Part shown: positions 1-5,811 of the stretch, piece after piece | Numbering within the stretch: position 1 is the stretch's first letter | Layout: each line of letters starts with the position of its first letter | DNA from: an uncultured bacterium | GTDB lineage: Bacteria > Patescibacteriota > Minisyncoccia > Phycocordibacterales > UBA9973 | NCBI GenBank assembly: GCA_903854645.1 | Contig: CAINWY010000011.1 | Coordinates: forward strand, 1-8,836 | Direction: 5' to 3' | Length of the DNA: 8,836 nt | Position numbers and translations under genes: made by a program | Notes under the pieces: generated by a model | What the model was told of the DNA's origin: nothing | Seen by the model: the letters and a program-made list of their open reading frames with translations, nothing else | Databases searched by the model: none

Positions 1-3
1 TAT

Positions 4-1386
4 CTAAATTTTTATTAATTTGTATTCTTCACCCATATCATTTACTTCGTATCCAAATTCCTTAATCTTTTCCCTTAATTCATCACTTTTAGACCAGTCT
101 TTATTCTTTCGAGCTAACAAGCGATCATTTGCAAGTTTGATTACTTCATCAGGGATACTTTCTTCCATTATTTTATTTAAACTTAAACCTAGAACTTTAT
201 CAAAATAAAGTATTGTAGCCAATTTGTCTTCATTTGAAATACCATATTTAAAAACTTCTCCCACCACCGCCATTGCTTTGCTCATATTTAGGTCATCATT
301 TATAGATTCCAGAAATCTTTCTTTCAGTTCAGGATTTACATTTCCAATATCTTTACCTAAACTTTTAACTCTATTTATAAGATTAGTATATCCACTAACC
401 GCAGAAGGTAATGTCTCTTCATTCCATTCCATTTGTTTGCGATAGTGAACTGAGTAAGTCGCATATCTATATACCAGTGGATTAATATTTTTATTTATAA
501 ACTCACTTTGGATTGTCAGAAAATTCCCTGTACTCTTAGCCATTTTCTCGCCATCTTTAAGATTAAGAAACTCTCCGTGCATCCAGTAATTTACCCAGGG
601 CTTTTGACCTGAATATGCTTCACTTTGTGCCAGTTCATTGGTATGGTGAAGATTTATAAAATCTACTCCTCCTGCATGGATATCAAAATGAGTTCCTAAA
701 TATTTGATACTCATTGCTGAACACTCTATATGCCAGCCCGGGAAACCTACACCCCAAGGACTAACCCATTCCATTTGTCTTTTGATATCAATAGGGGAGA
801 ATTTCCATAATGCGAAATCTGTTGGATTCTTTTTTTCACTATTTACTTCAACTCGGGCTCCTTCTTTAAGGGAATCCAGATGCTGATGAGAAAGCTTGGT
901 ATAATCCTCTACCAAAGATGTATTAAAATAAATGCCATCACTTATTTTATAAGTAAAACCTTTATTTTCAAGCACTTTAATCATTTCTATTTGCTCCTTT
1001 ATATTATCAGTCGCCTTGCAGAATATTTCAGGATAAATAATATTGAGGTGTGTCAAATCATCTTTAAATTTAATTGTATAGAATTCTGCTATTTCATATG
1101 CATTTTTATTTTCTTTCTTAGATTCATTTTCCATTTTATCCTCGCCCATATCACGATCACCAGTTAGGTGCCCAACATCTGTGATATTCATTACATGTTT
1201 TACTTTATAATTATTAAAAGATAATACACGCTTTAGCACATCTTCAAAAATGAAGGTACGTAAATTACCGATATGAGCATAATTATATACAGTGGGTCCA
1301 CATGTATATAAGCCTACCTCACCGTTAGTAATTGGCTTGAATTCTTCCTTTTCTCTAGTTAGTGTATTGTATAATTTTAAAGCCAT
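4..1386 (-). CDS. cysS: Cysteinyl-tRNA synthetase (CysRS)
   Basis: Class I aminoacyl-tRNA synthetase that activates cysteine with ATP and charges tRNA-Cys in the cytoplasm. The 460-residue protein is close to the usual bacterial length (about 460). Visible landmarks are the HIGH-type motif HIGN at residues 38-41 and four zinc ligands for cysteine recognition: C29 (in CGPTVY), C222 (in WHIEC), H247 and E251. Their spacing (C-x24-H-x3-E) matches the family. The ATP-binding loop is KMAKS at 281-285, with alanine in place of the first serine of KMSKS. The C-terminal anticodon-binding region ends with the common WSKSDELR segment. The start codon lies inside the end of the upstream CorA-like gene (10-nt overlap) and has no Shine-Dalgarno sequence, so the two are probably translated from one mRNA. 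The stop is TAG, the only non-TAA stop in the window. Complete and intact. Confidence 0.98.
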   Translation of the reverse strand: MALKLYNTLTREKEEFKPITNGEVGLYTCGPTVYNYAHIGNLRTFIFEDVLKRVLSFNNYKVKHVMNITDVGHLTGDRDMGEDKMENESKKENKNAYEIAEFYTIKFKDDLTHLNIIYPEIFCKATDNIKEQIEMIKVLENKGFTYKISDGIYFNTSLVEDYTKLSHQHLDSLKEGARVEVNSEKKNPTDFALWKFSPIDIKRQMEWVSPWGVGFPGWHIECSAMSIKYLGTHFDIHAGGVDFINLHHTNELAQSEAYSGQKPWVNYWMHGEFLNLKDGEKMAKSTGNFLTIQSEFINKNINPLVYRYATYSVHYRKQMEWNEETLPSAVSGYTNLINRVKSLGKDIGNVNPELKERFLESINDDLNMSKAMAVVGEVFKYGISNEDKLATILYFDKVLGLSLNKIMEESIPDEVIKLANDRLLARKNKDWSKSDELREKIKEFGYEVNDMGEEYKLIKI

Positions 1387-1871
1387 AAAAATATGATTGT
1401 TAATATGATTAATATAATAATATAGATATTGCGTTTCTTGATACTTTTGTTTTTTTCAACAATCTGCTTTTTGAGCTTCTCTATTAAATTATGATTGTGA
1501 GATAATTCTACTTCTCTATTTTTAAATAGATTTTTTAACAAATGAGCGAATAGTATTTTATTGCTATTTATATTTTCTATAGACACCATATCAATTTCAA
1601 ATTCCTTTGAAAAGGTAGTAAATGCGGGCATTGGATCATCATGAATACTTATTACAAAACTATCATTTACTATAAAAGTAATCTTATTCTCAATAGAAAC
1701 ATAGATAAAATCATAAATTACTTCGAATTTATCTTCCTTATTCCTGTCATAAAGTTTTTCTTTTATTTGTAAAGGTACTGTATATAATGAAAGAATATGT
1801 TCTATTTCGTTATCAGTAGCAGCTTCCAGATCTAACCAATTTAGGTCTTTATGATTGTATTTTGATATCAT
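1377..1871 (-). CDS. Short CorA N-terminal-domain-like protein with one C-terminal membrane anchor
   Basis: Predicted 164-residue protein. Residues about 10-85 resemble the cytoplasmic alpha/beta domain of CorA-family Mg2+/divalent cation transporters: WLDLEAATDNEIE near the start, then EKLYDRNKEDKFEVIYDFIYVSI, then an FVISIHDDPMPAF strand pair corresponding to the CorA 'fliTvh...p.f' region. A charged, probably helical or coiled stretch (about 119-148, Lys-rich at the end) leads to one hydrophobic segment at 149-164 that ends the protein. A normal CorA has 300 or more residues, a long stalk helix, two membrane helices and a GMN signature; none of these is present. By the positive-inside rule the domain faces the cytoplasm. 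It is first gene of a two-gene unit with cysS and overlaps it by 10 nt. Whether it binds Mg2+, regulates a full CorA elsewhere, or does something unrelated cannot be told from the sequence. The CorA relationship is by eye and needs a profile search. Confidence 0.62.
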   Translation of the reverse strand: MISKYNHKDLNWLDLEAATDNEIEHILSLYTVPLQIKEKLYDRNKEDKFEVIYDFIYVSIENKITFIVNDSFVISIHDDPMPAFTTFSKEFEIDMVSIENINSNKILFAHLLKNLFKNREVELSHNHNLIEKLKKQIVEKNKSIKKRNIYIIILIILTIIFLWL

Positions 1872-1879
1872 ATTTATTC

Positions 1880-1909
1880 ATTATACAGCCCCTATTGCAT
1901 TTTTGCCAA
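1880..1909 (-). promoter_or_regulatory. Sigma70-type promoter of the corA-like/cysS unit
   Basis: Read on the minus strand, a -35 box TTGGCA (1904-1909) is followed after 18 nt by a perfect -10 box TATAAT (1880-1885). Only 8 nt separate the -10 box from the ATG at 1871. Transcription normally starts about 7 nt after the -10 box, so the mRNA leader would be about 0-2 nt, with no room for a ribosome binding site. This supports the chosen start of the CorA-like gene. Confidence 0.7.
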
Positions 1910-1936
1910 CTTTTGTGTATTATGAGTCCTGTAGAA

Positions 1937-1952
1937 ACCTATACATATAGGT
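1937..1952. promoter_or_regulatory. 16-bp dyad upstream of the rplU -10 box (possible operator)
   Basis: A perfect inverted repeat with 7-bp arms, ACCTATA (1937-1943) and TATAGGT (1946-1952), separated by 2 bp. It lies 5 bp before the rplU -10 box, covering the place where a -35 box would sit; no good -35 is visible there. That position would suit a repressor or activator protein. A hairpin role is unlikely because the dyad lies upstream of the predicted transcription start. The arms are AT-rich, so chance is possible. Confidence 0.35.
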
Positions 1953-1957
1953 ATTTC

Positions 1958-1963
1958 TATAAT
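1958..1963 (+). promoter_or_regulatory. rplU -10 promoter element
   Basis: Perfect TATAAT with 10 nt between it and the rplU ATG at 1974. The expected transcription start (about 1970) gives a leader of about 4 nt, so the message is near-leaderless. No convincing -35 hexamer stands 16-18 nt upstream; that region is occupied by the ACCTATA/TATAGGT dyad. Confidence 0.65.
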
Positions 1964-1973
1964 ATACAAATAT

Positions 1974-2336
1974 ATGGCTATAGCTAAAAAAACAACAAAA
2001 AAGGTAATAGGAGATAGCAAGGAATTCGCCGTTATTTTTACTGGCGGAAAGCAATACAAGGTTGCAGTTGGAGATGTACTTAAAATCGAGAAATTAGACG
2101 GTGAATTCAAAGTGGGAGACAAAATCATATTCGATAAAGTCCTTCTAGTGGATAATGGTGTAGATACTACGATTGGTACGCCTTATATTATAGGAGCAAA
2201 GGTTGAATCACTATTTCAAAAGGCTGGCAAACGTCCAACTGTTACAGTTGTTAAATACAAACAAAAAAGTAGATACCTTAAGAAAAATGGCCATCGCCAA
2301 CCATACGTAGAAGTGAAAATTTCTTCAATTAAATAA
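1974..2336 (+). CDS. rplU: 50S ribosomal protein L21
   Basis: Structural protein of the large ribosomal subunit, bound to 23S rRNA. The core starts at about residue 18 with FAVIFTGGKQYKV and shows the family pattern through KVGDKIIFDKVLLVDNG, IGTPYI, and the C-terminal KYKQKSRYLKKNGHRQPYVEVKI stretch, which corresponds to the L21 GHRQ signature. At 120 residues it is longer than the typical 103, because of a basic N-terminal extension of about 17 residues (MAIAKKTTKKVIG...). No methionine lies nearer the core, and the -10 box at 1958-1963 fits this ATG, so the extension is probably real. Unlike the common rplU-rpmA arrangement, no L27 gene follows: the next feature is a terminator and then convergent recR. 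It is transcribed alone, from a region shared with the divergent corA-like/cysS unit. Confidence 0.97.
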   Translation: MAIAKKTTKKVIGDSKEFAVIFTGGKQYKVAVGDVLKIEKLDGEFKVGDKIIFDKVLLVDNGVDTTIGTPYIIGAKVESLFQKAGKRPTVTVVKYKQKSRYLKKNGHRQPYVEVKISSIK

Positions 2337-2342
2337 ATATTA

Positions 2343-2381
2343 AATAAATAAAACTCACATTAATTGTGAGTTTTATTTATT
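2343..2381. terminator. Bidirectional intrinsic terminator between rplU and recR
   Basis: Perfect 17-bp inverted repeat: left arm 2343-2359 (AATAAATAAAACTCACA), 5-nt loop 2360-2364 (TTAAT), right arm 2365-2381. Each strand presents a CTCACA/TGTGAG core stem flanked by A-rich and U-rich outer stem, so both convergent transcripts end in a U-rich tract after the core. It begins 7 bp after the rplU stop, and its right arm includes the first two bases of the recR stop codon (2380-2382). Confidence 0.9.
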
Positions 2382-2994
2382 ATGAACGATTTCTTAATGC
2401 ATTCTTTATAGTTTCCGAGTCAGAGTATTCAAGTTCTGTACCAGTTGAAAGTCCTCGTCCAAGAGATACTATATTTAATTTTAATTTATCCTTTAGATGG
2501 GAAAGTATCTCCCTTAGATACATATCGGTATGTTCACCCTGAGGGTTAAGAGATAGTGCAATAATGATTTCTTTGAGATTTGATTCTTTATATTGAGCTT
2601 CAATATTTTTTAATAATTCCTTAGTTCTAACATAGTTTGGAGTATCCTTAGATACAATTGGGACCAAGCCACCCAATATAAAATACATTCCATTATAATT
2701 TCTACTTCTTTTAATATTTTCATAATCTGCATCCTTTTCAACAATTAGCAGGGAAGTTTTATCTGTTTTGGGATTACTACAAGTATCACAGAGTTGATCC
2801 TGCTTTGACTGAAAGAATAAAAAACAAGATGGACACTGATGAATAGTATTTTTTAAATCCAGTATCTTATCGCCAAGTTCTTTTACATAAATTGGATTCT
2901 TGTGAAGCAGGAAATACACAAAACGCTTGGCTTGACGTTCACCAATCCCTGGAAATTCTTTGAAATATTCTGATAATTTATTTATTGGGTCCAT
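2380..2994 (-). CDS. recR: Recombination mediator protein RecR
   Basis: Acts with RecO (and RecF) to load RecA on SSB-coated single-stranded DNA during gap repair. Numbered from the ATG at 2994, this is a 204-residue protein, matching the usual size of about 200. Order of parts: helix-hairpin-helix (EFPGIGERQAKRFVYFLL, about 13-30); Cys4 zinc finger with C54, C57, C69 and C72 (CPSC...CDTC; 11 residues between the pairs against 8 in E. coli); Toprim domain beginning LLIVEKDAD (about 83); and the C-terminal GRGLSTGTELEYSDSETIKNALRNR segment typical of the family. The frame stays open to an ATG at 3057 (225 residues). I prefer 2994 because RecR proteins normally begin only a few residues before this MDPINKLSEYF-type helix. 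The extra 21 codons are atypically GC-rich at their beginning and start inside a small tandem repeat. It lies downstream of dnaB on the same strand and is probably cotranscribed. Confidence 0.93.
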   Translation of the reverse strand: MDPINKLSEYFKEFPGIGERQAKRFVYFLLHKNPIYVKELGDKILDLKNTIHQCPSCFLFFQSKQDQLCDTCSNPKTDKTSLLIVEKDADYENIKRSRNYNGMYFILGGLVPIVSKDTPNYVRTKELLKNIEAQYKESNLKEIIIALSLNPQGEHTDMYLREILSHLKDKLKLNIVSLGRGLSTGTELEYSDSETIKNALRNRS

Positions 2995-3041
2995 ATGTAT
3001 TTTAGCTGAATCAAAATATTGTTTTCTGAATTGGTTTGGCA

Positions 3042-3060
3042 CCTCATCCGCCCTCATCCG
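3042..3060. repeat. Two tandem copies of a 9-bp GC-rich word between dnaB and recR
   Basis: CCTCATCCG occurs at 3042-3050 and again at 3052-3060, a 10-bp period. On the minus strand this reads as two CGGATGAGG words, and the upstream copy supplies the alternative recR ATG at 3057. The patch is much richer in GC than the flanking intergenic DNA. With only two copies, it may be a recent small duplication rather than a functional site. Confidence 0.6.
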
Positions 3061-3095
3061 AGGACCCTAAAAAAGAATATTTTGAAGTAGTTCTA

Positions 3096-4484
3096 TTAAA
3101 ATTGATCTATTGCGGTGCCTGAACCTGTAGATGAAAATTGGTGACCTCCAGACTTGTCTATTGAAACGAAGGTTGTCGTCTTCTCATCAAAGTATAAATC
3201 CACCTTACCAACTGGACCATTTCTGTGTTTTTCAATTAAAATTTCAGCAATATTTGTCTTCTCGCTTTCATCCTTTCCTTTGTCTTCTCTGTGGATAAAC
3301 ATAACGATATCGGCATCCTGCTCGATTGATCCAGAATCACGAAGGTCAGAAAGGCGCGGTCTACCACCACGAGATTCAACTGCACGAGAAAGCTGTGATA
3401 GGGCAATCACTGGTACGTCGAACTCTTTAGCAAGTGCTTTAAGAGAACGAGAAATCTCGGTCACCTGATTAACCATATTGTCGTAATTCTTTGAAGTAGA
3501 CATAAGCTGTAGATAGTCCACTATAATGAGCCCTATGCCGTGCTCAGCACGAATACGACGGCATACAGAGCGCATACGGACTATAGAGTTACCAGCTAAA
3601 TCATCAACGAATATAGGGGCCTTAGATAGACTATCAAGTGAATCACGAATCTTTGCAAACTCACTTTCGGCGGTTAGATTACCGGTACGCAAGTTCCATG
3701 CATTTACGCGTGACTGAGCTGCAAGCATACGATCTACTAATTGCTGAGTACTCATTTCAAGTGAAAAAATAACTGTTGGTGTACCATGATTTAGGGCTGC
3801 CTGACGAGCGATATCCAATGCTAAAGTTGTCTTACCCATAGATGGACGAGCCGCGAGAATAATAAGATCAGACTTTTGTAGACCAGAGAGATACTGATCG
3901 AGGTCATGGAAGCCAGTGGGGACTCCACGAAGCTCACCCTTGCTCTCATGTAATTTTTCAAGTCTTTCCCATGCTTCAGGTAAACTGTCTTTAAGTGAGG
4001 TGAAAGCGTGTCCAGACATATTATTATTGATTCCCATCATTCTTTTTTCTGCCTGATCAAGAACTTCGAAAACATCCTCAACTTCTTCTTTGAATCCCAG
4101 TTCTGAAATATCACTTCCTGCATCAATTATCTTTCTCAATAGATGCTTCTTGTTTACAATATCAGCATAGTATTTAATATTCGTAGAAGCTGGTACTGCA
4201 TAAGTAAGCTCTGTTAGGTACACATTACCACCTACAGAATCAAGCATGCCTTTCTCTTTTAATTTATTAGAAAGAGAGAGGATATCAATAGGATCACCCT
4301 TACTCGAAAGTTCTTGCATTATCTTATATATAGAAGAATGTTTAGCCACATAAAAAGATGATTCATTTATAATGTCATTAATCTCGTGTATTGCTTGAGG
4401 ACGAAGCATTATAGAACCTAAAACTGCTTTCTCAGAATCTATGTTCTGAGGAGGTATTCGAATGTTTAATTTTTTATCTGCCAT
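3096..4484 (-). CDS. dnaB: Replicative DNA helicase DnaB
   Basis: Hexameric 5'-3' helicase that unwinds DNA at the replication fork and works with primase. From the chosen ATG at 4484 it has 462 residues, normal for the family (about 450-470). It shows the N-terminal helical domain (IPPQNIDSEKAVLGSIM near residue 11), a linker, then the RecA-like ATPase: VPTGFHDLDQYLSGLQ, Walker A ARPSMGKT (about 212-219), Walker B LIIVDYLQL (about 319-327), SQLSRAVE, LSDLRDSGSIEQDAD and the arginine-finger region KHRNGPVG (about 419-426). A second ATG lies 9 nt upstream (4493), but it overlaps the -10 box TACAAT, so a transcript from that promoter could not contain it. The Walker/ATPase half is clearly richer in GC than the N-terminal part. 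No sign of an intein or frameshift. It heads a unit with recR. Confidence 0.97.
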   Translation of the reverse strand: MADKKLNIRIPPQNIDSEKAVLGSIMLRPQAIHEINDIINESSFYVAKHSSIYKIMQELSSKGDPIDILSLSNKLKEKGMLDSVGGNVYLTELTYAVPASTNIKYYADIVNKKHLLRKIIDAGSDISELGFKEEVEDVFEVLDQAEKRMMGINNNMSGHAFTSLKDSLPEAWERLEKLHESKGELRGVPTGFHDLDQYLSGLQKSDLIILAARPSMGKTTLALDIARQAALNHGTPTVIFSLEMSTQQLVDRMLAAQSRVNAWNLRTGNLTAESEFAKIRDSLDSLSKAPIFVDDLAGNSIVRMRSVCRRIRAEHGIGLIIVDYLQLMSTSKNYDNMVNQVTEISRSLKALAKEFDVPVIALSQLSRAVESRGGRPRLSDLRDSGSIEQDADIVMFIHREDKGKDESEKTNIAEILIEKHRNGPVGKVDLYFDEKTTTFVSIDKSGGHQFSSTGSGTAIDQF

Positions 4485-4491
4485 GTTTCTC

Positions 4492-4518
4492 ATTGTAGCA
4501 TATAAAAAAATATGGCAA
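4492..4518 (-). promoter_or_regulatory. Promoter of dnaB, predicting a leaderless mRNA
   Basis: On the minus strand, TTGCCA (4513-4518) is followed after a short 15-nt spacer by an extended -10, TGC-TACAAT (-10 hexamer 4492-4497). Seven nt after the -10 box comes the ATG at 4484, so transcription should begin at or one base before the start codon. This decides the dnaB start: the ATG at 4491-4493 is part of the promoter itself. Confidence 0.65.
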
Positions 4519-4571
4519 ATCGACGAAATAGGATAACTCTGTGTGTAATATGTGCAAAACTCCTGTAAATT

Positions 4572-4580
4572 TGATATTAT
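4572..4580 (+). promoter_or_regulatory. Extended -10 element of trpS
   Basis: TGA-TATTAT (4572-4580) is an extended -10 (TGn plus a hexamer with five of six consensus bases). Nine nt separate it from the trpS ATG at 4590, implying a leader of about 3 nt. The -35 region is weak, as is usual for extended -10 promoters. It faces away from the dnaB promoter in the same intergenic region of about 105 bp. Confidence 0.55.
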
Positions 4581-4589
4581 ATACAGTAT

Positions 4590-5561
4590 ATGAAAAAACG
4601 TTTATTATCAGGAATTCAACCATCAGGTATTATCCATATTGGTAACTATTTTGGAGCCATAAAGCAATTTGTCGATATGCAAGATTCATATGATTCCTAC
4701 ATCTTTATAGCTGACTTCCATGCTATAACAACCATACAAAATAGGGATATTTTATCTAAAAATATTCTAGATGTAGCTATGGATTATCTAGCTTGTGGAC
4801 TCGACCCCAATAAGGCCTGTCTATTCAAGCAATCCGATTTACCAGAGGTTACTGAGCTTGCTTGGTATTTCAACTGCCTCACAAGTATGCCTTATTTAGA
4901 GAGAGCGACAGCATATAAGGATGCGGGAATGAAGGCCAAAGATGTAAATGTGGGTCTTTTTGACTATCCTATACTTATGGCAGCTGATATATTAATTCAA
5001 GATGCTGATGTAGTTCCTGTAGGTTCAGACCAACAACAGCACGTTGAGTATGCACGTGATACTGCTATTAAATTCAATAATGCATTCGGAGAAACTTTTA
5101 AACTTCCAGAATCTCTAATAATAAAGGAGGTAGCTATTGTTCCCGGCATTGATGGCAGAAAGATGAGTAAAAGTTATGGTAATACTATCCCGTTGTTTGG
5201 TACTGATGAGGAAATACGCAAAGCGGTAATGGGAATAGTTACTGATTCAAAAGCTCCAAGTGATATCAAAGACCCAAATGAGTGTAACATTTTTTCAATT
5301 CACAAACTATTTTTGACAGGCAATGCATTAGAATCACTTAAAAAAAGATATACTGATGGTGGACTTGGTTATAAAGAATCAAAAGATATGTTATATGAAG
5401 AAATAATTTCTTTCATCAAGCCTATGCGTGAAAAAAGGGAATATTATCAAAATAATATCGACGAGGTAAAAAAGATATTGAGAGATGGTGGTGCAAAAGC
5501 TAAATTAAATATTAAAAATAAAATGGAACTTATTAGAAATAAAGTAGGAGTAAATCTATAA
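4590..5561 (+). CDS. trpS: Tryptophanyl-tRNA synthetase (TrpRS)
   Basis: Class I synthetase that attaches tryptophan to tRNA-Trp; acts as a cytoplasmic dimer. At 323 residues it has the usual bacterial TrpRS size (about 325-335). It starts with the typical LLSGIQPSG and HIGN (residues 16-19, the HIGH motif). Next come SMPYLERATAYKDA, DYPILMAADILIQDADVVPVGSDQQQHVEYARD (about 125-156; the Gly-Ser-Asp-Gln-x-x-His segment binds substrate), and a canonical KMSKS at 191-195 followed by YGN. The C-terminus contains RDGGAKAK, a common closing feature of the family. No T-box or other leader structure precedes it; there is almost no room for one. It is first gene of the long plus-strand run, and a small membrane-protein gene starts 3 nt after its stop. 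A perfect AAGGAGGT lies inside the gene at 5124-5131 but serves no start. Confidence 0.98.
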   Translation: MKKRLLSGIQPSGIIHIGNYFGAIKQFVDMQDSYDSYIFIADFHAITTIQNRDILSKNILDVAMDYLACGLDPNKACLFKQSDLPEVTELAWYFNCLTSMPYLERATAYKDAGMKAKDVNVGLFDYPILMAADILIQDADVVPVGSDQQQHVEYARDTAIKFNNAFGETFKLPESLIIKEVAIVPGIDGRKMSKSYGNTIPLFGTDEEIRKAVMGIVTDSKAPSDIKDPNECNIFSIHKLFLTGNALESLKKRYTDGGLGYKESKDMLYEEIISFIKPMREKREYYQNNIDEVKKILRDGGAKAKLNIKNKMELIRNKVGVNL

Positions 5562-5564
5562 TTT

Positions 5565-5786
5565 ATGAAATATATCCATATATTATTAACAATTACATTA
5601 GGACCTATATATTGGCTTATAAATGTAATACATACAAAAACACAACAGTGGTATTTTTCCCAAAAGAAAAAGGACATAATTATTTGGTATTTATTTACAC
5701 CTTTTTATTGGATTTTAGTAATAATAACCTTCATAATCTCTGTTCCATATGAATTTATTATTGCCCAGACTTCAAAGTTGCATTAA
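5565..5786 (+). CDS. Small two-helix membrane protein of unknown function
   Basis: A 73-residue ORF that I do not recognise. Two hydrophobic segments (about residues 5-22 and 39-64) flank a basic loop containing SQKKKD (about 31-36). By the positive-inside rule the loop is cytoplasmic and both ends face outward. It is rich in aromatic residues (three Tyr-Trp pairs: IYW, WYL and FYW) and has Pro in both membrane segments. It begins 3 nt after the trpS stop and ends 25 nt before aspS, on the same strand, so it is very probably cotranscribed and translated. No catalytic motif is visible. The main argument that it is real is its exact fit in the operon and its membrane-protein composition; conservation between trpS and aspS in related genomes would confirm it. 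Confidence 0.65.
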   Translation: MKYIHILLTITLGPIYWLINVIHTKTQQWYFSQKKKDIIIWYLFTPFYWILVIITFIISVPYEFIIAQTSKLH

Positions 5787-5796
5787 TTATTAGTTT

Positions 5797-5802
5797 TATT
5801 AT
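5797..5802 (+). promoter_or_regulatory. Possible -10 element for aspS
   Basis: TATTAT with 9 nt before the aspS ATG, the same geometry as the trpS and rplU promoters. The 25-nt gap here is the longest within the plus-strand run. The surroundings are nearly pure A/T and no -35 is evident, so a chance match is quite possible. Confidence 0.3.
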
Positions 5803-5811
5803 TTTATTTTT

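Noticed and set aside
281..300. KMAKS loop of CysRS encoded near here as a possible catalytic defect
   Set aside because: A substitution at the first serine of KMSKS occurs in many functional class I synthetases; both lysines are retained and all zinc ligands are present.
880..1167. 95-codon plus-strand open frame opposite cysS, rich in hydrophobic residues
   Set aside because: It lies entirely antisense to an intact cysS; its hydrophobic look comes from reading an AT-rich gene backwards.
2995..3095. A tRNA or small SRP RNA gene in the GC-rich dnaB-recR junction
   Set aside because: No cloverleaf, no T-loop GTTCGA-type motif and no SRP tetraloop pattern were found on either strand.
3154..3468. 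104-codon plus-strand open frame opposite dnaB
   Set aside because: Antisense to the conserved dnaB ATPase domain, with no promoter-like element and a low-complexity Ser-rich product.
4485..4493. Alternative dnaB start 9 nt upstream
   Set aside because: This ATG overlaps the -10 box TACAAT, so it would not be in the mRNA made from that promoter.
4494..4589. T-box or tryptophan-responsive leader before trpS
   Set aside because: The whole intergenic region is about 100 nt and shared with dnaB; no specifier stem or T-box sequence is present, and the likely promoter lies within 20 nt of the ATG.
4579..4591. ATATAC-A-GTATAT dyad over the trpS start as an operator
   Set aside because: Short and made almost only of A/T in an AT-rich region, so chance is likely; kept only as a side remark to the rplU dyad.
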